A stretch of DNA of 64,000 nt, taken from contig JAJEKV010000009.1 in NCBI GenBank assembly GCA_021234155.1, positions 11,292,546-11,356,545 of the forward strand. Direction: 5' to 3'. The notes beneath the pieces were generated by a model, which was not told where the DNA came from, did not search any database, and saw nothing but the letters and a program-made list of their open reading frames with translations. Numbering within the stretch: the first letter of the stretch is position 1; the number at the start of each line of letters is the position of its first letter. The stretch comes from Isoetes taiwanensis. Taxonomy: Eukaryota > Streptophyta > Lycopodiopsida > Isoetales > Isoetaceae. Of the stretch, positions 31,805 to 42,276 are shown piece by piece. A program made the translations under genes and the position numbers.

Positions 31805-33069
31805 TCACAAAAAATATGTACAAATCACGGATCCCCGCAAGTAGGCTAAGGTTGCTCCCCGTATCCTACGCGAGGGCTAAATCCTTAGGCATTATGGTGA
31901 CCCTCTTTGCGTGGATAGCGCAAAGGTTGGCATCACCAAAAAGTGCTACCAAGTAGGCTTCAGCAGCCTCTTGGAGCGCCAAAATTGCAAAGGTCTGGAA
32001 ACGGAGATCGGTCTTAAATTGTGGGGCGATCTCCGTACCGACCCTCTGAAAAACGACTTCTGATCGGAAGGTCCGTGGACTTCTGAAATTTGCGGATCTC
32101 CCGCAATGCCCCGCGATGCGGGTGGGAACCGATGAGGCTTCCGGCTGCGGCCGAGGCCCCCGCGATGTTGGCACCGTCTTAGCCCCAAAGAACCGCCTGA
32201 GTTATCCACTCTCTGCGCCTCCCGGTTCGGAGCTGGTCTTCTTCCCAAAAGCCCCCACGGTCTTTAACTTATCTTTGTATTGGACTGCCCGGCCTTATGA
32301 GCAACTCCCTTCCTTCGGAGCTTAACGGCCGGATCTCGTCGGTTTTGGGTTCGAGCCACTCCCGGATGCACCTCCTCCCTGTTGGTCCCGGCCGATCTTG
32401 TCGGTCCCCTCCTCTTGCTCCAACTTCTCGCGCTCTTCCCGAGCTCTCCTTAGGTCTTCTTGGATGCGGACAAAAGGTTGGCTGCGACGCGGCGATTAAG
32501 TTCAGCGGGTACCGTTGTGGTCAGAGACCCATATCTATCCGAATAGTTGTCGGATAGTCTATGCTAATGTCGGGATTTCTCCCCATACAAAGCTGTTGGA
32601 ACCCTCATGCCATTGGTATGGGGGGAACCTCTCAATGGTCACGCCATCGATGACGGCAAAGCCGTCTCCCAATACCGGGTGATTCCCTACCCCGCCGCGT
32701 CGTGTCGGACAGCTCAATTCCGGTGGTCGCCTTCCCCGCAAAACCCTAATCCGGTTACGGCCTCGCCCTAACATCTTCCTCCTCCGTTATGGCCTTCCCC
32801 GCTCGAGGATAAAATTTGATGAGCATCATCACCATATCGGGTTGCTCAACAAGGGTATAGGGGAGTCGGGTGAGGTTCAAATGGATGAGGAATGGCTCTC
32901 GAAGTGATAGACAGGATATGGAATCCTATCATTGTTCTCAAACCTATTGACCAGCTCATCCAACAAGATGTCGATGAGGGTGGGTCGATAGCCATGTGCT
33001 TAGCAATCATGGCGTGATCTCCACGATGCTCATGGTGGACGGGTCCGGAGCGCTCTTGGTAATAGCCAT
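31805..33069 (-). CDS. ORF a: retroelement protein with N-terminal domain, coiled coil and histone H3 fold
   Basis: From the ATG at 33069 ([19 protein letters not shown]) the gene has an N-terminal region shared with internal region 2, then a charged coiled coil near 32.46 kb ([19 protein letters not shown]), a Gly/Ser linker, a basic segment, and a histone H3 fold at 32143-31857. H3 landmarks are [27 protein letters not shown]...[38 protein letters not shown] and an RRIRG end before the stop at 31805. Loop 1 has no insertion, so it resembles canonical H3 more than CENH3, yet the ARTKQTARKS tail is absent. Frame slips occur near 32.32, 32.11, 32.055 and 31.866 kb plus some in the N-terminal part. 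Several look like CTG-type consensus errors. Whether the H3 part is fused to the coiled coil or a separate adjacent gene is not certain. Confidence 0.7.
31857..32143 (-). other. histone H3 fold domain inside the LTR retrotransposon
   Basis: Read on the minus strand, the alpha-N helix ([17 protein letters not shown]), alpha-1 (RFQ...EIA..FKTDLRF), alpha-2 ([20 protein letters not shown]) and alpha-3 ([15 protein letters not shown]) of H3 appear in order and at normal spacing. The longest single open piece covers FQRV to the end of alpha-3. Cys at the usual H3 position before AIH is kept (NLCAIHAK). Substitutions at otherwise nearly invariant sites (for example IRSR for the IRKLP region, EIAPQF for EIAQDF) mark it as divergent. 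It shares the element's strand and lies well inside the LTRs. Confidence 0.92.
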
Positions 33070-33805
33070 AGGGGGAATAGTGAGGCGCCAAGCGCTAAGA
33101 GGATGGCGGGGGGGCTAGGAGGCACAAAGCACAAGGGCGCAGATCAAGGTCCGTCCGGTGGCGATGGCGGAGGGGCGGCTCAGCGGTTGGAGGCGCTAAG
33201 CAAAAGCAAATGACAGAAAATGGTTTGCTAAACGGCCAATTAACTTTTAAAATTTCAAATTTTTTTTTTCTTATTAACTTCAAAATTTTATTATTAAAAA
33301 AAAATATACGGCGGAAATACGCGCCACATACGGTCCTACCGATGGCATTATATGGGTTTTCGCCTCGACCCGGGTGTCGTCGAAATACAAGCGGCGCCGA
33401 AGTTGACTGGCGGGCCCGCGTTGACTCGAAATGACGGCGGTCGGGGCGCCGACAAAGATTTCGGGCGCTTCTAACTTGACTGCAAAGCGACAAAAAGCAA
33501 GCGGCGCCCGAATTCGTTTTTGGGCCTGCCCTTGACTATTTTTCGCCTGGAGTTGACTGTTCTAGGGTAATTCGAGTGCGCCCAATCCAATGGAGCCATC
33601 ATCTTTGTCATTTGAGTTACCCACTGGCACCCGCTAGGCCTCCAATCTTGGCCCCTCCACTTCAAAGCTACAATCTCTTAACTTAACCTAACACCAAACC
33701 AAACAACAAAGAGAACTAACGACACATTGACTTAGCCTCCTCCTAACTACCGTGCTACGAGTTAGTGTTTGGCCAGTGCTATGATTTCGAACAACCGAAA
33801 TCACG
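33070..33805 (-). other. 5' leader of internal region 3
   Basis: It is collinear with 21281-22010, with no convincing frame, and a T-run and AT-rich stretch near 33255-33310. It connects the primer-binding site to the ORF a start. Confidence 0.6.
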
Positions 33806-33817
33806 GCTCTGATACCA
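33806..33817 (-). promoter_or_regulatory. primer-binding site, internal region 3
   Basis: Plus-strand 'gctctgatacca' complements the 3' end of initiator tRNA-Met and lies one base from LTR D, making D the 5' LTR of internal region 3. Confidence 0.9.
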
Positions 33818-33818
33818 C

Positions 33819-35425
33819 TGTGACGCTCCCAGAATATATACGACCCTCGGACGTATACATACGGGGACTTTCCCCTCCCATGGCGATCATCTCACCATGA
33901 GCAGGGCCCTCCGTCTATTTCGGGCCATCTATGAAATGAGGCCCGAAGAAGGACACGAAGGGGTCATTCGGCCCACGCCTTCAATGGGACTCCTACGTCG
34001 CGGAAGCATGAATACAAGGGTTAGCACACAGCACGAATATACATAAATAACCACCACGAAGGGTGGCACATCCATCCAAAATACCAACGGCATAGAATAT
34101 GCATCTAATCCTAAGAAAACACCCAAACCCCAGGTTCTACCCCGGCTCAGACTCCCGTGGGGATCGACTGACGGCTGGGCCTCAAGAGATCAGCAGACCG
34201 AGTCTTGGCATGGCGTTGGCTGGCGTAGAACATTGGCTAGGGTTGTCCACTCCATCCGCCCCTCCTGTGCACACTTTGCAGATGGGTCAATTCATGCTAT
34301 GGCTTCGCTATAGCCTTCCGGAGACGCAGACTCAGGGCATCACCCTCTGAGCCTACTCCAGGTTCATGACGCCTGGTCCGATGAGGCAGGTCGGGGAGGC
34401 GTCCCCTTCCAGAATCACAGTGGTTCCATGGGTGAGCTAGAGAATACGTGCCGCATCAGCGACCCCCGCATCCGTACCCGACTTACTCACCCTAAATCTA
34501 CTCAAAGTGCATGGTGCTCCATACGGATCACACCACTACACCCAGGGAGTGTCAGACCCATACCCGGCCCTCAACGTGACCGGCTATCAGGCCTAGCCCA
34601 CTGTAGGAGTCTCAGGAGCCTTGTATGCTCATGCAAGACCCCACCCCTCATGTCACCACTGTGTTCCTTGTCTGGTGCTAAGCCAGACCATAGCATCTAG
34701 GACCCGGTGGGTTCTTGTGCACAGGCCGCAACTAATGGGACTTTACAGGGCGCTATCTAGGAGCATACTACTGTACACGGTTCAGAGGCCTCTACCCCCC
34801 CGTAATCCCCCCCGTTTCAGAGTCAGATCAAACAAAGAATTAACAATCCATCCTTTCAGAGTAAGAACCAAAATTGAATATAAAGAGAACTTGTTTGTAC
34901 AAACAAGGGTTAGTTTCTATGACTGAATTACAAAAAGAACAGAGAAAGACGGACACAACCAAGTGTTAACTAGAATTCACATAGCCACCTACCTGAATTC
35001 TGGCTGGACTCATTCCCATGGGGCGCCTCCATCTCCTGGCGGTTGAAGATTCAGCTGTGGCTTCACAGGGACGACTGGTATGGCGGTTCTCTGCAGGTGG
35101 TTGATGGCGCTCAGCTCCTGGCCTTCCTTGGTCGATCTTCAGGAGTCAATCCTAGGGATAGGGGTCAAGTTGGCATCCAAACTTGGCAATCCCCATGCTG
35201 CCCAATCGATTGGGGCAGGTGGCGCCTTCCCAATTGGTAATTATCCTAATTTCCTAGGTTATAGGTTATTATTAATAATGTGTTAAATTAGCATAGCTAA
35301 TTTAATCCTTTGTAAGGTTGCAATTAAGTTCCCATACCCCCATGGTAGCGTACCTTTAGGGAGTGACGTGCTTGTATTTGTACGTGTCCCGTATAGTAGA
35401 CCGTATAAATACGTGGAACGTCACA
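33819..35425 (-). repeat. LTR D (5' LTR of internal region 3, outer end of the array)
   Basis: This 1607-bp LTR has TGTGACG/CGTCACA ends. Its right end is not followed by a polypurine tract, unlike A, B and C, so it is the outer boundary of the array. The next 5 bp (gtata) do not match the 5 bp outside LTR A (ataat), so no target duplication is visible around the array. Confidence 0.9.
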
Positions 35426-35448
35426 GTATACGGTCCCAGGACGTATAC
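35426..35448. repeat. 23-bp palindromic spacer between two LTRs
   Basis: GTATACG and CGTATAC arms enclose a 9-base centre. The spacer lies exactly between the end of LTR D and the start of the oppositely oriented LTR E. Confidence 0.6.
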
Positions 35449-36962
35449 TGTACTGCCCCGTCACGCGTACACGCCACTCCGACCGACGTGTACGCCAACG
35501 GATAGCCAGGTAAGTAGCCCTAGGGGCAACTTGCTAGGAGTGTTCATATATTATTAATGTGCACATGTGCACATTAATGAGGGCACACCTTTCCATGTTG
35601 GCATATTTTGCCACCTAGCCATTAAAGGCAAGTGGGGCCTTTCCAATTATCCCACATGCCAAATTGGGTAATTGGAAACCCTAGCCTAAACCCCATGTCT
35701 ATTTAGGGTAGGAAAACCCTAGCTTGCTAGTTTTTCGATCCTTAGGGTTTTAGAGCTCGGTTTTTGGCTGCCCGGGAGCCAAAACCGCCTCCCCTCGACG
35801 CCCAAAGCGAATTGCACCATTAGTTCCCCGGAATTCGCTCGGCCAGCCGGGATGGTTGAACTTCAGTCGGGAGGAGCCACTCAAGGATCGGGGTTTGGTC
35901 AATTTAATAGCTTAAACCGTCTTCTAGTCATTGAATCGGTGGTTTAGACTATTAAATTGCCCATAAAACTATCTAGATCGTAGATCTCGGACACTAACTA
36001 AAGAACCTAACCCTATGATTAGATCTAGTTCTTTAGTTCTTCTGTGATGTATTTGGATGATGTATCTCTGTGAACTCCTTGTATTGGGAAGGGGGGTAGA
36101 GGCCCTAAAGCTTGTAGTTGATGCTCCTAGAGTAGCCTCTCTAGCACACTGTAGATTCGGCCTGTGTACAAGAGCCACACCTGGTTGTGGGTGAAGGGGC
36201 CGGACTGGCTAAGAAGGAGGTTCATGTTCTGACTCCTGAACGATTCCCCTGGTGTGTAAAGCCTACCGGGGATCATTGTGACTAGGTCCAATGGCTTACC
36301 ACTGAGTGCGGGTAAGGCATGGGCTCGACACCCGTGAAGTGGTGTACACTTTCCAAAGGGTTCATCGAATGCAGGCGGTGGCCCTCTAGTCACCTTGAGT
36401 CGGCATGTAGATCTCTCGAGAGGGAGTGATCCCTACCTGCCCCATCGAACCGGGAGGATGAGACCCGGGGAATAGCCCCTTCGGCTATGCATCCCGTGAG
36501 GCTAAGGTCGTGTCCCAACACTTTTCAGCCTACTACGCAAAGTGTGCAATGGAGGGGCGGATGGAGTGGACAACCCTATGCCATGTTCTTATGCCAGCCA
36601 AATCCATTGCCATGAATTCATGCGCAATGAACTCGAGACCCAAGCCGCCGGGCCACCCCTTGAGTCCGAGCCTTGGGTAGGGTTCCCCATGTGATGTGTT
36701 GGACCACTGCCTATGCAGATGTTGATATACCACCCCTCCGGGTGGATGGAGGATTCTGTTGAAGTACCCGACATGTATGTTTACGCTTCCAGCCTAGGTA
36801 GGCCCCGAGGGAGGCGGGGTAGAATGACACCTTCACTCTTCCCACTTTGGGACTCGTTAGTGCAATGATATGTGGAGGGCCCTCAGACGGCATGGAGCTG
36901 GTGTGGGGAAGAACTCTGTTTGTATACGGTGAGAGCACCGCATACCCAGTAGGGGCGCCACA
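35449..36962 (+). repeat. LTR E, related family, opposite orientation, apparently solo
   Basis: It starts TGTACTGCCCC and ends GGGGCGCCACA, an imperfect inverted terminal repeat. The interior carries a stretch that is the reverse complement of the conserved block of LTRs A-D (the 'ggggcggatggagtggacaaccc' region near 36550), so it is a related LTR transcribed on the plus strand. A TATA-like 'tctatttaggg' lies near 35698. No primer-binding site follows its right end; LINE-1 sequence begins directly. Confidence 0.65.
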
Positions 36963-38200
36963 GACCATGGATTTCCTCCCGTGCCCGTGCCAAGAAAGCC
37001 GCATGCACTGCTCTAGATGGCGTTCAAGTGGTGAGGGATATCACCGGCCCCACACTTCGCCCCATAGAGGAGGACGGTTCAACCAAGGCCCCGAACAAGT
37101 GTGCCCGGTGACCCCATGCATCTGACTCTACGCCTTGTGGATGTTGTTTTGCATTGCATCTGAGGGCTTTCCGACTGCGGTGACCAGTAACGATGGATGC
37201 ATCCCGTGTGTGGTAGTAGAAAACTCAATGCCCAAATACTTATAAGACTGAGCCACCTCCACTACCTGCCCCGGTAAGTGAATGAGGGAAGACGTGGGTC
37301 TGCGGGGATGATGGGACCAGCGACACCCTTGTCTTGGCCAAGTTAACTCTCATGTCGGTGAATTGGCGAGAAAGTGTCCAAAGCATCCAGTGGCGTTGCA
37401 TGTCCTTCCGGGTATATCGCGGCGGTCAACATCATCGGCATATATGAGTTGCGGATTATGTGGTGCATCAATGGCGCCTCCCGTGCTCGAGCTAGCCATT
37501 CTTCTAGCTGGTCAATGTACAAGCCGAAGAGCATCGGGGATAGAGGGCCACAGCGCACCCCAATGCTACTAACAACGGGCTCCCCGGCGGTGTGAGGCAC
37601 CGGAGCAAGCCTGCATATAGTGCGTATATAGCATTCGCGCAAGTCGGCGGGGTCCCTAGTCGTCTCAATGCGTCCCACAACTTATCCCGAGGCACTGTGT
37701 CAAAAGCCTTTGCGAAATCCACAAAGCAACAGTACAGATTCTGGCGTCGATTCGGCTATCCTCTATGAGTGTTCGCAGAGTGAAGATATGGTCAATAGTA
37801 GAATGCCGGGGCGGAAGCCTGCTGCGTGCGAGCCCGCGCTTCTCCATCCTCTGCCCAAAGTGTCAATCGCCACTCAAGAATCCCAAAGCAACTTGGCAAA
37901 GATGAACCCACCATAATGGTAATGATAGTTGGTCAATGTGGGGGTCCCCTGCTTTGTATATGGGCACAACTCTACTGGTAGTCCAGTGCGGGGGGAAGCC
38001 TTCTTGCAATGCCCTGTTGAAGAGTGCTGTGAGAACCGGCACCATTGGGGGCCCGGCCCACTTGAGAAGCTCTGCCTGCATACCATCCAAATCTGCTTCC
38101 CTTCTGCATTAGCAGGCGTTGCGTGCCCATTATGACATCCCCTTGATATGAATGACGATTGCTAGGCACCGTCTGCGGGTACTTGGTGCCCGGCTTCCCA
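36963..38200 (-). pseudogene. ORF2: LINE-1 reverse transcriptase and C-terminal part, broken
   Basis: Target-primed reverse transcription would be the role. In element order: AELLKWAGPPMVPVLTALFN and SRVVPIYKAGDP near 38.0 kb, RHSTIDHIFTLRTLIEDSR near 37.8 kb, DFAKAFDTVPRDKLWDALRR near 37.7 kb, VRCGPLSPMLFGLYIDQLEE near 37.53 kb, the catalytic LIYADDVD near 37.43 kb, a thumb patch (YLGIEFSTTTHG) near 37.24 kb, and 'EVWG' near 37.06 kb. Frame breaks separate most patches. The 3' end is missing: LTR E begins at 36962. The FDTVPRDKLW and YADD motifs identify a non-LTR RT. I cannot assign the clade. Confidence 0.85.
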
Positions 38201-38700
38201 TTGGGTCATACAGCTGCTGCAAGTATCTCACCCATTGTTCCGGGGTAATATTTCCTGTGGGCTGTGCAGGCTTACTCAAGACCTTTCTCCAGAAGGCCCT
38301 AGGGTGGCGGTCTAGAAGACCAAACATCTGTTGCTGGTGCTCCGCAAGGTACCTGGCTTTCTTGGTCTTGAGGAAGGAGCGGTATTGACGGACGGCCTGC
38401 GGGCGAATGGTGGGGTCCAGCACTTGGCGGAGCCATCGTTTCAGCTCCCGACATTCGTCATCGAACCAGTGATTGCGGGGGAAGGTGGTTGCAGCCCCGT
38501 GGATCGTCGAGCGGTCTCTTCCAAAGCATCCGGCCCCTACCCTTAGAAGGAGCTGGTTCACCGGGGCGTCTTTGTTGAAGTGTGGGGAGTTGCAGCACTC
38601 CCGGCAGCTCATGCTCAAGCATCCTCGCATAGACCGCCGCATGATCATAGTCCGGGCATAGACGCAACCGTGGTACATGGGGTGTTGGGGCAATGGGTGC
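38130..38700 (-). pseudogene. ORF2: LINE-1 linker between endonuclease and RT
   Basis: One open piece (187 codons) contains NHWFDDECRELKRWLRQVLD, YLAEHQQQMFGLLDRHPRAF and ITPEQWVRYLQQLYDP, the usual linker features (WFDxEC, R/K-rich helices, a short 'xxWxxYLxxLY' block) between endonuclease and RT in LINE ORF2 proteins. Confidence 0.75.
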
Positions 38701-39730
38701 TCGGTTGGCCTGCCAATCTATCTGCAAGAACAGGGGCTGATGGTCGGAGTCTACTTCCCGTCCCGCCACCGCCCCGACAGGCGAGTGATCAAGTGTAGGC
38801 ATTGCTCGCCGCTAGCACGTAATCCACCACTGCGGGTGCCGCCCCCTTCTCTCCGCCTACAAGTGAAGCGGGCCGAGGGCCGACCGCAGCGACCATTGCA
38901 AATGACCGTGGTCAAAGATATCGCCAAAGAACAAAGAAATGCGGGCCATACCGTGTCACCGGGTCGTCATCGGACGCCTTTTGGCCAAACCATCTCTCAA
39001 GGTCCATTTGCAACACATCCTCGCCTAGAGGTGCGAATTTTGGGATCTGTCTTCGCCTCGCGCGCCGCATTGAAATCTCCAAGCAACATGACCTTGCCCA
39101 ATTGTGCATCACAGTATGTCATCATATAGATCGACATAGGGCTCACCATCCACATCCAAGTGCGTGTGGTAAAAGTTGCTCTCGGCATGTGGGAAGTAGC
39201 AAGCCACAAAGAGGGGTTGCCATCGTTGTTACTCGCGTACCCGCAATATCTGTTGTGCCCGCCCCGCCTTTTTACGGGGGAGACCGGATTGGGCCAAGGC
39301 CGTGCGGTAATAACACGCAATTCCTCCGGTGTCCTCGCTTTCGGTGCACTCATTGAAGACGGAGTAGTGCTGGTATCCCGGCAAATCGGTAGCTGTGTGA
39401 CCAGCATGTTCCCATGTTTCCATGAGGAAGATAAGGTCCATGTCCATGGCGGCGGAATTGAGATCTGTCCCCTTACGCCATGGAAAGCCACGGCAATTCC
39501 GGGATACCACGCCGGAGGCACGATCCCTATTTAGTGGCATGCATCGCCACTTCAGGTCGGTGGTAGTGGTGGTCCTGTGGGGAGCGAAGATGTGGATGCT
39601 GTGCGGCTGGGCCCCTCGAGGGGGACTTCGGGGGCGGAGTGCCCTCATCCCCTGTTTGGGTGCACTGAATTAAAGCGCATCCTTCCCCGGACCAGCCCAG
39701 CTGCCCCTCCATAATGCGGCGGTCCACGAC
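38700..39730 (-). pseudogene. ORF2: LINE-1 apurinic-like endonuclease, broken
   Basis: The domain would nick target DNA. Patches in order: SRNCRGFPWRKGTDLNSAAM and DLIFLMETWEHAGH (39.6-39.4 kb, the N-R-G and E-T-W motifs), GYQHYSVFNECTE, KVMLLGDFNAAREAKTDP (39.0-39.1 kb, the GDFN motif), and SDHQPLFLQI near 38.74 kb (the terminal SDH motif). All catalytic blocks are present but in different frames. Many breaks lie at CTG/CAG-like positions. Confidence 0.8.
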
Positions 39731-41160
39731 TTTGGCCAGCTCATGCCTTCGGGTCTCTTGCTTTGTCTTTGGGTCAAGTCCCTATCAGCGTCTGAGCGTC
39801 CCCTTCAACTTCCGGCCACGGCGGGGATGGCCACCCACCCGGCAAAGCTCTCAAGCGTGAAGATGACCACCGAGGCGTCCCGGTGCCCAATTCCATGACG
39901 ACTTCGCCTTTCCAATGGTCACAGTGCTGGGAACATCATCCGGGTCCAAGATCTATGCGGAGTCGGGAAGTGAGATGTTCTCCCGACTCCTCCGCCGAGC
40001 CTCGCGCACTACCACATTGCGGCTCCTGCGTCTGTTCCTGAAGTGGCCCGGGGCCGCACTGGTGTTGATTGAGGTGGGTGAGGCATAGGTCGCCCGGCGC
40101 CGGGGTGGTGGCAGCCGGCATGATCCGATGTGTCCGCGGCATGTGTTCGAGGTTGGCGTCCCGTAGGTTGGTGGGTTCGCTGGGGTTGGTGTGTTCTTTC
40201 TTTTGGTTTTACGTTCTCCTGAGTCGGAGCTCAGCTCTTGCAGGCGTTGTCATGTCTCGCCATCTCCCGCGTGCAATGGCAGAGTTGCTCATGTGCCTGC
40301 GGCATGGAGGCCCTTGCCTTCTTGGGGCAGCGGCGCCCGAAGCTCTGTAGCTCCCATCTTGTGCTAAATCCTTACTCCAAGAGTGCTCGGATTACGCATG
40401 GCTAGCTTCCAAAGCGACACCGAATCCCCTTGTCTCCACGGTGGCGGCCTCCGCAACCTGCGGCGGAGAGGGCGCTGTGCTCCTCGTCCGTGGCCTTAGC
40501 CTCCTCAACCTCGGCACAGATCCGAGACAGGGTTACGAGTGTCTCTCTGCTCTACCCCTTCATCAAGGCGTCCCGGCTTCCATAAGCCGCCAACCACGGT
40601 GTCTACACCCCCTCATATCTGCAAGCTCCGCCGGTATTGGCAATACATCAAATTGTAGCAAGTGAATGCTATCATCCGCCTGCCGTCGCGATCCTCCACC
40701 CCCGTGGATTCGCCGTTTTTTACGCACCAATCGCCCAGCGCAACATCCGAGATGTTATGTTCTCCACCTCTGTCGGGGAGGCCTGCAAAGCACTGTTGGC
40801 CTCAACCCTCGCTTTGATGCGGCTCCAAGGTTCGACCGGGCGGATTGCCTGTGGTGGCCCGCTGTCCGGGGTCGACCGGGCCTTGGCTCGGGCCTCCCTC
40901 TTCATGGAAGACGTCTCTCCCTCTGCCCGAGGCCTCTTCCTTGGTGGCCCCGCTTCATGGTCTTCCCCAGAGGGCTCTGCCTGCGTGGGGTCAACCGGTG
41001 GTTGGTGTGTTTGGGCCTTTCCAGGATGGGTTGGTATGGTCTGAGGTAGCTCACCAACCAAGTGTGGGTCCACACATGGGACTGTGTCTGTGGCCATGAC
41101 TTGGGGTATGACTTGGGCGACGACTCCTGGATATCCATTAGAGGTAATTTGAGATCTCAT
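39730..41160 (-). pseudogene. ORF1: LINE-1 ORF1 region
   Basis: The open piece 41160-40720 starts MRSQITSNGYPGVVAQVIPQ and contains a basic nuclear-localisation-like patch (PRKRPRAEGE) and Arg/Lys-rich sequence. ORF1 proteins bind LINE RNA. The rest of the region to 39.73 kb is fragmented (Pro/Gln-rich patches near 39.94-40.14 kb) with no clear knuckle. The ORF1 call rests on position and composition. Confidence 0.5.
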
Positions 41161-41170
41161 TTTGTCCCAT
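41136..41170 (+). repeat. left arm of a 35-bp inverted repeat
   Basis: 'cattagaggtaatttgagatctcattttgtcccat' recurs inverted at 41656-41690 with one substitution and one indel. The left arm contains the start codon region of LINE-1 ORF1. Confidence 0.85.
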
Positions 41171-41655
41171 TAAGGGATGCTTAAAAAGCCACATCAGCTT
41201 TTTAAACTGTCCAATAAGAGAAGAGCTCCAGTGTATTTTATTCCAGTATTATGTGGCAGCAGTAATTAATGCAGTTCTAACTAACTTTTGCAGTGTCATC
41301 TTTCTACTATACCTTTTGATCAAAAACTCCGATTCGAACACTATTTGTGGCAATGGATTCGTCTCCTCAAGATCTTTCTAATGACAACCCATTGTTATAT
41401 CTTTTGGGATGTAAATATATAAGAAAAGAGCAAAAAACCATATTTTTTAAGGTTAACACATATGGCTTGTATTGAAATACATCATAACCATATATCACTT
41501 GAAAGATCTTTTCATTCTGCATCTAATGCAACAAACGCCGCAGCATTTTCATGAGTAGATCAAAAGTTATAGGGAAAAAACGACAGCAATGAAGTTGTTA
41601 ATGCTGCATTAATTGCAGTTTGATGAAGAGTACTCATTCTATTGGAGGATTCTTA
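41171..41655. other. spacer between inverted-repeat arms
   Basis: AT-rich DNA without a supported gene. It could be LINE-1 5' untranslated or promoter DNA, or the inside of a fold-back element. Confidence 0.4.
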
Positions 41656-41690
41656 TGGGGACAAAAGGAGATCTCAAATTACCTCTAATG
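41656..41690 (-). repeat. right arm of the 35-bp inverted repeat
   Basis: It is the reverse complement of 41136-41170 with one mismatch and one extra C. It is followed at once by the 180-bp repeat block. Confidence 0.85.
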
Positions 41691-41700
41691 TGGTGTGTAC

Positions 41701-42061
41701 CGGCTGCCACAAAAACCCTAGCACACAGCCCGGAAAAGTGCAGATTTGAGCACCGAAACAAAGACAAGCATGCAGGTATCATACACCATTGGAAAGATCT
41801 CTGAACCAGCTTTCCAACAAGCATAAGCACATAAAAATCTGACACCGGATGTGAGAGATACAGTCCGTCGAAGTGTCTACCAATTGCCACAAAAACCCTA
41901 GCACACAGCCCGGAAAAGTGCCAATTTTAGCACAGAAACAAAGCCAAGCATGCAGGTACCATACACCGCTGGAAAGATCTCTGAACTAGCTTTCCAACAA
42001 GCCCAAGCACATGAAAATCTGACACCGGATGCGAGAGATATGACTGATCAAAATTCTGCCG
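41701..42061. repeat. tandem pair of 180-bp repeats, first copy
   Basis: Two units (41701-41880, 41881-42060) start 'c(g/a)(g/a)(c/t)tgccacaaaaaccctagcacacagcccggaaa' and end near 'gacaccggatg(t/c)gagagata'. The pair recurs at 42277-42637. No coding function is apparent, though short frames cross the units. Confidence 0.9.
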
Positions 42062-42276
42062 CAAGACGAGACCAATCGAATACTTACTAAGACATACGCC
42101 AATCCCTATATTGGTGTCGAACTTTCATCAACAACACCATCAGGAACTAGGGTATGAATTAGTAAAACATTCTCGTAACCTTCAATAAGAGTACAACACA
42201 CACCTTTCAACACCGCGTGGCCAAGGCCAACAACGGCATCAGGCGAGGGCTATACTTCTCAAAGAAGGAAGAAGAA
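42062..42276. other. unique spacer between repeat pairs
   Basis: I see no gene or repeat here. Confidence 0.5.

Noticed and set aside
31857-32143. CENH3 (centromeric H3) identity for the histone fold
   Set aside because: Loop 1 has no insertion and alpha-2 and alpha-3 match canonical H3 better; the tail is atypical, so a divergent H3 is the safer call.
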